DNA of 64,000 bases from Methanobacteriota archaeon. GTDB taxonomy: Archaea > Thermoplasmatota > E2 > JACPAO01 > JAHWKR01. Made by a program: the position numbers and the translations under genes. Location of the stretch: NCBI GenBank assembly GCA_019347805.1, contig JAHWKR010000009.1:1-64000 (forward strand). Reading direction: 5' to 3'. Position 1 is the stretch's first letter. The number at the start of each line of letters is the position of its first letter. The notes under the pieces were generated by a model. The model saw only the letters and a program-made list of their open reading frames with translations, was not told where the DNA came from and searched no databases. Positions 59,325-64,000 of the stretch are shown piece after piece.

Positions 59325-60035
59325 TCAATATCCGCTGAACTGCTCGGTCCGGATCTGCTCGTCCGGAATCCCCTCTTCCTCGAGCATGTGCACCATCGAG
59401 TCGACCATCTGGGGCGGACCACAGATGTAGTAGATCGCATCCTCGTTCCAGATGCGGTCTTTCTTGAGCATCCGGGCCTCGATGCGGCCGGTCTTGTACT
59501 CCTCGGGGACGCCGGTGTGCGGCTCTCTTGTGATGAAATAATCGACGTGGATATTGTCGTGTTCTTCCTCAAGTTCTTCAAGGCGGTCCATGAACGCGAT
59601 CTCTTCCCGCGTCGAGTTGCTGTAGGCGAGATCGATCTCCCGGTCGATGTCCTTGTCGACAACATACTCGATGATGCTCTTGAGAGGCGTGATGCCGATC
59701 CCGCCCGAGAGCATGATGATCGGTTCGTTCTCATCCTCCTTGTAGACGAAGCCGCCTGCCGGCCCTTGGATCGACAGCGTTTCTCCCGGCTCCATGGCGT
59801 GCAGCGTCTCCTTGAACGGGCTCCCGGAATCTTTCGTGGCGAACTCGAGATGGTCGCGCAGTGGCGAGGACGCGATCGAGAGCGGGCGTGCCTCCTCACC
59901 GTCGCCGGTGTTCACACGCACGACGGCGAACTGGCCCGGCTTGAAATCGAAATCCTTCGGCTTCCTGACCTGGACGGCATGGGTCGTCGGCGTCTCTTGC
60001 CAAGAACGCAACACTTCGACATCGTACTTTTGCAT
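59325..60035 (-). CDS. FAD/NAD(P)-binding oxidoreductase (ferredoxin-reductase fold)
   Basis: A 236-residue FNR-superfamily reductase. FAD-binding domain: DFDFKPGQFAVVRV and RPLSIASSP (R-x-x-S type). NAD(P) domain: IIMLSGGIGITPLKSIIEYVV, then AIYYICGPPQMVDSMVHML and the C-terminal EQFSGY, where an aromatic tail stacks on FAD. There is no 2Fe-2S ferredoxin domain. It probably passes electrons between NAD(P)H and a separate ferredoxin, haem or oxygenase partner. The start ATG 60035 begins at the homologous MQKYDVEVLRSW; ATG 60074 would add 13 residues. Codon use is AT-richer than flanks but otherwise ordinary. Confidence 0.85.
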   Translation of the reverse strand: MQKYDVEVLRSWQETPTTHAVQVRKPKDFDFKPGQFAVVRVNTGDGEEARPLSIASSPLRDHLEFATKDSGSPFKETLHAMEPGETLSIQGPAGGFVYKEDENEPIIMLSGGIGITPLKSIIEYVVDKDIDREIDLAYSNSTREEIAFMDRLEELEEEHDNIHVDYFITREPHTGVPEEYKTGRIEARMLKKDRIWNEDAIYYICGPPQMVDSMVHMLEEEGIPDEQIRTEQFSGY

Positions 60036-60163
60036 CTGTGGCCTACGGTCCCCGAAGACGGTGCTTTCCACCATCAGAAGTAACTGTTGGATTCCGGTAT
60101 TGACGGAGCAACCTCGTCGTCGGCGACCCGCCCTGCCGAGCAGAGTGAAGCGAAGGGAGACGA

Positions 60164-60253
60164 CAGGGAGAGGGAACGCCGAACGAAGTGAGGCGTCTGC
60201 CCCTCCCTGCATGCGACCGCTCTCCCGCCGCCGCAGGCGGCGGAAGGGAGCCA
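60164..60253 (-). repeat. tRNA-Leu 3' flank element with duplicated tRNA end
   Basis: Reading from the tRNA, hairpin GCTCCCTTCCGCCGCC TGC GGCGGCGGGAGAGC follows, then an inverted copy of the acceptor end (GCATGCAGGGAGGGG), then TCCCTCTCCCTG at 60164-60175, an exact direct copy of tRNA bases 60256-60267 with an offset of 92 bp. The inner stem is 8 bp with a 3-base loop. Confidence 0.5.
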
Positions 60254-60337
60254 TGCAGGGAGAGGGATTCGAACCCCCGAACCTCTTCAGGACAGGATCT
60301 TAAGTCCCGCGCCGTTGGCCAGCTTGGCTATCCCTGC
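60254..60337 (-). tRNA. tRNA-Leu(TAA)
   Basis: An 84-nt class II tRNA: acceptor GCAGGGA / TCCCTGC, D arm GCC...GGC, anticodon loop CTTAAGA (anticodon TAA), long variable arm near TCCTGAAGAGG, T arm GGGGG TTCGAAT CCCTC, discriminator A, no encoded CCA and no intron. Confidence 0.93.
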
Positions 60338-60850
60338 GGACAGCGGGAGTCCGGTGTCGGTCTTGAAGCTGGCCCCTCGGCCTCTCGACCGCAAGCCTTA
60401 GGAGCCGGCCTCGGCTCGGCGCAGCCACTCCACCTAGCGCGAGTGAAGTCCACGATCTAGAACGTTCGGCCCACTGCGCCGGGGCCTCGCGCGCATGCTG
60501 CGCCCGGTACCCTGCAGAACGACACGAGGGGACGAGGGAGCCGATTCCCTCGATATAGGTGCGGGGGGGCAAAGCCCCCCGCGAACATTAGCTGGACCGC
60601 TAGCCATGGGAGGGGCATGCCCCCCATCTCGACGCGCTTCGTCCCTACTCCAGATCCCGGGGACCGCATCTGGGCCCACCGGTATGGCGATCGGAAGGAA
60701 AACACAGCTCTGGAACCACGCTAGAGCCCGTCCGCGCGTTGGCGGGACCGGCCGTGGCCCCCACATCTATTTAGGACGACGCGCCATTCGAGGCATGTGG
60801 TCCACCAGCAACTTATTTAAAGTGCCGCTGGTGCCTCGGAGCTGATCCCC
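60338..60850. other. Gene-poor intergenic region with GC-rich hairpins
   Basis: No convincing ORF in 513 bp; track ORFs here have non-protein-like composition. Structures visible: GCGGGGGGGC AAA GCCCCCCGC near 60560-60582, ATGGGAGGGGCATGCCCCCCAT near 60604-60625, and GAGGGA..TCCCTC pairing near 60535-60555. CTAAATAG-type AT-rich boxes lie at about 60766-60776. A structured noncoding RNA is possible, but I find no SRP or RNase P signature. The right end holds the promoter of the next operon, CTTATTTAAAG (60811-60821). Confidence 0.4.
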
Positions 60851-61012
60851 ATGGCCTCCCCGTCCCCCGTCCAGGAGCCAGTCCTAAAACTGACCAAGCA
60901 GGAATTTTTGGAAGCGCTGTCCAAACCAGATCCTGAACTTCCGGAAGCCGACGCACTTGACGAGGGCGAAGAGGTCACGCCGGATACATTGAGGATAGTT
61001 TTTACAGTCTAA
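60851..61012 (+). CDS. Small 53-aa protein upstream of papain-like gene
   Basis: An ORF below the track's size cut-off. ATG 60851 lies about 35 bp after the TATA-like CTTATTTAAAG, and the TAA is 16 bp before the next gene. The sequence MASPSPVQEPVLKLTKQEFLEALSKPD... is acidic and helical in the middle (KLTKQEFLEAL), with an extended acidic end. It may be the small partner, inhibitor or leader of the following papain-like protein, in the manner of a toxin-antitoxin or defence pair (inference). Codon use is AT-richer than the core genome, like the larger gene. Confidence 0.5.
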   Translation: MASPSPVQEPVLKLTKQEFLEALSKPDPELPEADALDEGEEVTPDTLRIVFTV

Positions 61013-61028
61013 CCGGCTCCTCGACGTC

Positions 61029-62564
61029 ATGTACACTGTTCTTCCATTCTCGGAAGACGGGTTCGTAGGATCTTGCACCCACCCTAAGCTGAGTGAGAAC
61101 GCGTGCAGGCAAAATGCCCATACAAGGTACTTCATCGAGTATCTGCGGGCCATTGGCTGCAAGACAATCGTGGTGGAACAGGATTATGTGGATCGAGACT
61201 ACCTCGTAGACTTCACAGCTTACTATGCTAGGTGCTTTTTCGACTACGACCGGAAGTGTAAGCGTCTCCATTTCTTCTCTGGCGATTTCGCTGCCGGCGA
61301 CCTCGAAGCATTGCTGGATGGCTCGATGTCACCCATGCCGGAGCGGTTCGGAAAATATCTTGGATTCATCGTTGTAAAGCCTCTGCCTGTCAGGTTCTTT
61401 GGGCGCACCTGCCTTGTCACTTATCCGACCGATGGCGGCAGGCGATTCCCTTCTCTGCGCCGATACGATGTACATTTGGCAGGCGAACCCTTGTCGGTAG
61501 AAAGCCTTGCGTTCCAAGAACAAGACCGTGACGTGGCCGCATGCGCCACCGCTGCCATCTGGTCGGCACTGCACAAGACGGCCAAGGAGTTCGGGTTCCG
61601 CATTCCTACGCCATCAGAAATCACACGCATGGTCGACGAAAGTTCGTCAACATCCCAACGGAACATCCCGAACAACGGATTGACCGTCGAACAGATTCGC
61701 CACGCCATCAAGAAAACGGGTTTAGAAGCGGAAATATTCTCTGTCCCAAACTTGGCTGCGCTAAAGACTCATATTTACGCGTATCATGCGTTCGGACTAC
61801 CGGTTATTCTCGGTTATGGACTTGAAACTAATCAGGGCGAGTTGCTTGGGGCGCACGCGGTAACAGTTGCTGGGATGAACCTGGATACAAAAGGCGCAGC
61901 ACCAACACTGACGGCCCAGAGAATCATAAAACTCTACTTGCATGATGACCAAGCCGGGCCCTTTTCCCGGGCCACTTTTGGCGCAGGAGAAACTCTTGAA
62001 ACACAGTTTCCTGATCCGCACGGCCCTGTTCTTGCCAAGCCAAGGAAGGTTCCGGGGCAGCAGCCGTCGTATACTGTCATCGTCCCTGTGTATCCAAAGA
62101 TTAGGATTAGCGTAACAGAAGCCATCGACTACCTGAAAGACCTCCTCAAATTTTTCAGTCGCCTCCAATTCGGCGGCATTGAGTGGGATGTCCGTTTAAT
62201 TTCCAATACAGAATACAAAAAGCAGATTCCGACCACTACCACAGCCCGAGAAGTAATCCGTCGCGTCAGAACGGCTCAGCTCCCCCGATTCATGTGGCTC
62301 CTGAGGGGAACGACGCAGAGGGGCCTTCTTTTTGACCTACTGCTCGACGCAACAAGCATTCGCGACGCCGAATTGCACGTGCATCGCGTATTCTACGACG
62401 AAGCCGTTCGCAGTCACGTGTGGAACAACATCCTCGCCGACAAGTCGGTTCAGGACCGACTTATGCAATCAACCCATGAACGTTTTGCTAAAGCCATACT
62501 TGCCGTATTTGAACCGGACAAGCCGACGGCACCTGCGAACTCAGACGCAGTCATTATCGCATGA
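61029..62564 (+). CDS. Papain/C39-like cysteine peptidase-fold protein
   Basis: A 511-residue soluble protein. The central region has a C39/papain-like order of catalytic residues: Cys172 in DRDVAACATAAIWSALHK and His276 in ELLGAHAVTVAGMN, followed by KLYLHDDQAGPFSRATF, where an Asp would complete the triad. The N-terminal 165 residues include a ferry-like KYLGFIVVKPLP block; the C-terminal ~150 residues are unassigned (RTAQLPRFMWLLRG). It is lower in GC than flanking genes, consistent with acquisition. No signal peptide or ABC-transporter domain is present, so it is not a standard bacteriocin-processing C39 exporter. A self-targeting or defence effector is possible. Confidence 0.6.
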   Translation: MYTVLPFSEDGFVGSCTHPKLSENACRQNAHTRYFIEYLRAIGCKTIVVEQDYVDRDYLVDFTAYYARCFFDYDRKCKRLHFFSGDFAAGDLEALLDGSMSPMPERFGKYLGFIVVKPLPVRFFGRTCLVTYPTDGGRRFPSLRRYDVHLAGEPLSVESLAFQEQDRDVAACATAAIWSALHKTAKEFGFRIPTPSEITRMVDESSSTSQRNIPNNGLTVEQIRHAIKKTGLEAEIFSVPNLAALKTHIYAYHAFGLPVILGYGLETNQGELLGAHAVTVAGMNLDTKGAAPTLTAQRIIKLYLHDDQAGPFSRATFGAGETLETQFPDPHGPVLAKPRKVPGQQPSYTVIVPVYPKIRISVTEAIDYLKDLLKFFSRLQFGGIEWDVRLISNTEYKKQIPTTTTAREVIRRVRTAQLPRFMWLLRGTTQRGLLFDLLLDATSIRDAELHVHRVFYDEAVRSHVWNNILADKSVQDRLMQSTHERFAKAILAVFEPDKPTAPANSDAVIIA

Positions 62565-62589
62565 GAATAGGAGTCTCTCAGTCAACGGA

Positions 62590-62943
62590 TCAGTGTGCGT
62601 AAGGCCGGAACAAGTGAGCGAGTAGTGCCTTGCTACCCGCGTACTTCAAAAAATGCCGCACTGTGGTGGTGCCATGCGCGACTGCTTCTCCGGTAGCCTC
62701 CAGGTCGCGGTGGTTCAGGTAGAACGCGGGTTTTATAAGGGAGGCGTCTTTGAGACCCTCGGCACGGCGGAGTCCGAGGAACATTCGGGCGACTCCCTGG
62801 TACGCTCGCGGCGACGCGGACGCCGTCCTGGTTCGTCGGGCCGGTCTCGGAGAGCACCATTTGGGGTACCCTTCCTTGTACGCTTCGGTGTCTCTCAGCG
62901 TACAGGGTGGCGATGACCTCCGAATGCATGCTACCAAGGTCAT
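62590..62943 (-). pseudogene. Possible ORF or gene remnant beside tRNA-Pro
   Basis: A 117-aa minus-strand frame whose second half reads like protein (YQGVARMFLGLRRAEGLKDASLIKPAFYLNHRDLEATGEAVAHG) and ends FRPYAH. The first half is basic and proline-rich and looks like noncoding or another frame; a neighbouring frame (MHSEVIATLYAERH) looks more protein-like there, so a frameshift could separate the two. A strong CTTATAAAACC lies inside it. I cannot identify a family. The 385-bp interval holds nothing else convincing. Confidence 0.25.
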
Positions 62944-62949
62944 ACTCTA

Positions 62950-63022
62950 GGGTCCGTGGGTTAGTTTGGTATACTTGGGGCTTTGGGAGCCTTAGACTCC
63001 GGTTCAAATCCGGGCGGACCCA
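62950..63022 (+). tRNA. tRNA-Pro(TGG)
   Basis: A 73-nt gene: acceptor GGGTCCG / CGGACCC, D arm with GGTTAGTTTGGTATACT, anticodon stem GGGGC TTTGGGA GCCTT (two G-U pairs; anticodon TGG), T arm TCCGG TTCAAAT CCGGG, discriminator A. No intron, CCA not encoded. Confidence 0.92.
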
Positions 63023-63103
63023 TCCACACTTTGCGGCAGCGGAGCTGACGCAGGGCGTGGCTCCACCCGGTGTTGCTCGCTGACGCTCGCAATCCGGGCG
63101 GAC
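63023..63103 (+). repeat. tRNA-Pro 3' flank element with duplicated tRNA end
   Basis: AATCCGGGCGGAC at 63091-63103 is an exact 13-nt copy of the tRNA 3' part at 63007-63019, offset 84 bp. Between them lie GGAGC TGACGC AGG GCGT GGCTCC, a hairpin, and GCTCGCTGACGCTCGC. The layout matches the flanks of the other two tRNAs in this window, although the intervening sequence is not obviously the same. Confidence 0.5.
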
Positions 63104-63136
63104 AACATGGACGGAGTGATCGCGCCGCCATGGTGG

Positions 63137-63616
63137 TCAATATTCATCCGCATGGGCGGCGATGAGACCGAAGGTGTCGATGTAGTTGGCGACGGCCTGT
63201 TCGAGGTCCTTGTCGTCCGGGTCATAGCCGACGCGGCGGCCTTCGGCGAGAGCGTCACGGCCGCTCCAACCTTCGCGGACGGCCCGTTCGATGAGGAGGA
63301 AGGCGCCGGAGCGTTTGCCGCCAGAACAATGGACGAGCACAGGACGCGGCAGTTCTTGCAGGATCTTCAGGAAGGTCTGCACCTTCTCCATCTTGGGATG
63401 CGCGCGGTGGACAGGGAGATGGATGTGGTCGAGGCCGCGGCGGCGTGACAGACGGGCCTCCTGGAGGGGGTCGAGCCGACCCTCCGCGAGCTCCTCGTCC
63501 TCGGTCCTGAGGTCGACGATGGCGCGGTAGCCCTCGCTCTCGAGTTCATCGATGTCGGCTTCGGTCAGGGCCCCCGAAGAAGTGGTGTCGTCGTCAAAAT
63601 GGATGCGTCGACGCAT
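63137..63616 (-). CDS. Tyrosine/dual-specificity phosphatase-like protein with short P-loop
   Basis: A 159-residue protein. After LESEGYRAIVDLRTEDEELAEG and HIHLPVHRAHPKMEKVQTFLKILQELPRPVLVHCSGGKRSG it has a Cys-x4-Arg loop (HCSGGKRSG) rather than the Cys-x5-Arg of classical tyrosine phosphatases; this spacing is seen in the DUF442/BLH phosphatase-like family. The start is uncertain: ATG 63616 is about 31 bp after CTTTACAC, while ATG 63640 also lies in frame. It may dephosphorylate protein or small-molecule phosphates. Situated between tRNA-Pro and the membrane protein gene. Confidence 0.7.
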   Translation of the reverse strand: MRRRIHFDDDTTSSGALTEADIDELESEGYRAIVDLRTEDEELAEGRLDPLQEARLSRRRGLDHIHLPVHRAHPKMEKVQTFLKILQELPRPVLVHCSGGKRSGAFLLIERAVREGWSGRDALAEGRRVGYDPDDKDLEQAVANYIDTFGLIAAHADEY

Positions 63617-63766
63617 GGCGGACGGTGTTCTGGTCGCCATGGTGTAAAGGTTCCCCGTCAACCGCCGTGGATTGCCGAGAGGTCTCTGAGGGCGGATCTC
63701 CCCTCACACCATTGACCCGTCAGACGGACGGGAAACATCAAGACGGGGGGGTCCGTCCCGCGCCGC

Positions 63767-64000
63767 ATGGCGAACCTGGACATCGAGGCCGCGCTCCGCT
63801 TCCTGCACGTCTTCTTCGCGGTCGGCTGGCTCGGACTCATCTGGTTCACGGCTTGGGTGCTCCCGGGAATCATGGGTCAGACGAAACCGGAGACCCGGAT
63901 GGACCTGCAACCGAAACTCGGCAAGCGGCTCGTTCCGCTCATGGCGGGCGCCTCCGGAGGCACCATCCTTCTCGGCTTCATCGTCTACACCCTCCAGGGG
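63767..64000 (+). CDS. Integral membrane protein, truncated by the window end
   Basis: Not in the ORF track because it runs off the window. ATG 63767 encodes MANLDIEAALRFLHVFFAVGW..., with a first membrane span carrying a histidine (FLHVFFAVGWLGLIWFTAWVL) and a second (VPLMAGASGGTILLGFIVYTL). The RFLHVFF..GW.G start resembles membrane urate-oxidase/PuuD-like or CopD-like proteins that bind haem with span histidines. Only 78 residues are available, so the assignment is tentative. Confidence 0.5.
   Translation, partial: MANLDIEAALRFLHVFFAVGWLGLIWFTAWVLPGIMGQTKPETRMDLQPKLGKRLVPLMAGASGGTILLGFIVYTLQG

Noticed and set aside
60400-60465. attC-like sequence CACTCCACC...GCGAGTGAAGTCCACG
   Set aside because: Right-arm likeness to the array sites is suggestive, but the left R'' is missing, the stem is weak and it lies beside tRNA-Leu, so it is not listed as a site.
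60434-60766. 110-aa minus-strand ORF upstream of the small protein gene
   Set aside because: Proline/arginine-rich composition, no homology that I recognise, and it runs through GC hairpins.
1-64000. CRISPR array, rRNA operon or transposase-bearing insertion sequence
   Set aside because: No regularly spaced repeats, no rRNA-like conserved blocks and no DDE or HUH transposase motifs were seen by eye.

Overview
The window looks like archaeal chromosome, most likely a GC-rich member of the Thermoplasmatota. This rests on TATA-like boxes 23-33 bp upstream of start codons (leaderless genes), many lipobox-bearing surface lipoproteins with PKD, CARDB, BNR or LVIVD-type repeats, membrane-tethered double winged-helix regulators, and tRNA genes without encoded CCA. 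No rRNA or ribosomal protein gene is present to fix the lineage, so the assignment is an inference.

Layout. 0.2-7.4 kb: a membrane-tethered regulator, an O-methyltransferase, a GST-like protein, an LVIVD-like lipoprotein, a VapBC-type toxin-antitoxin pair and an aminotransferase. 7.4-17.3 kb: an accessory island of visibly lower GC. Its first part (about 7.48-15.1 kb) is organised like an integron cassette array without an integrase: several genes are followed at or near the stop codon by attC-like imperfect palindromes, two convincing and four degenerate. Cargo includes an FRG-domain protein, an unknown 290-aa protein, a surface lipase, a CARDB lipoprotein, a small lipoprotein and a membrane metzincin-like protease; a duplicated cassette has lost its gene. 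Next comes a PD-(D/E)XK-like protein with an unknown partner. 17.4-27.3 kb: surface and secreted proteins (BNR lipoprotein, CocE-type hydrolase lipoprotein, subtilase, giant propeller/PKD protein). 27.3-36.4 kb: a hydantoinase/oxoprolinase operon with an embedded macro-domain gene, MutY, a lipoprotein, a small winged-helix protein, a FAD oxidoreductase and protein-isoaspartate methyltransferase. 36.4-48.3 kb: two ABC exporters in one operon, a vanadium-haloperoxidase-like phosphatase, a regulator, surface proteins, an SDR, a cation/proton antiporter and exonuclease III.

48.3-58.4 kb is the metabolic centrepiece: hemH-hemA-hemCD-hemB-hemL-hemE-hemN-hemY, tightly overlapping and together sufficient for Glu-tRNA to protoheme by the classical protoporphyrin route. 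That is unusual for an archaeon, since most use the siroheme (Ahb) route. A perfect 16-bp palindrome lies in the AT-rich promoter region. 58.4-64 kb: an SPW membrane protein, an FNR-type reductase, tRNA-Gly(TCC), tRNA-Leu(TAA), tRNA-Pro(TGG), a small ORF plus papain/C39-like pair of lower GC, a short-loop phosphatase and a truncated membrane protein. Each of the three tRNA genes has a 9-13 nt direct copy of its 3' end 79-92 bp further downstream, with hairpins between; the Gly and Leu hairpins are homologous in sequence.

Within operons, genes overlap by ATGA or TGATG and internal genes can carry Shine-Dalgarno motifs, while operon-first genes are mostly leaderless. Long antisense ORFs in the track are shadows caused by high third-position GC.
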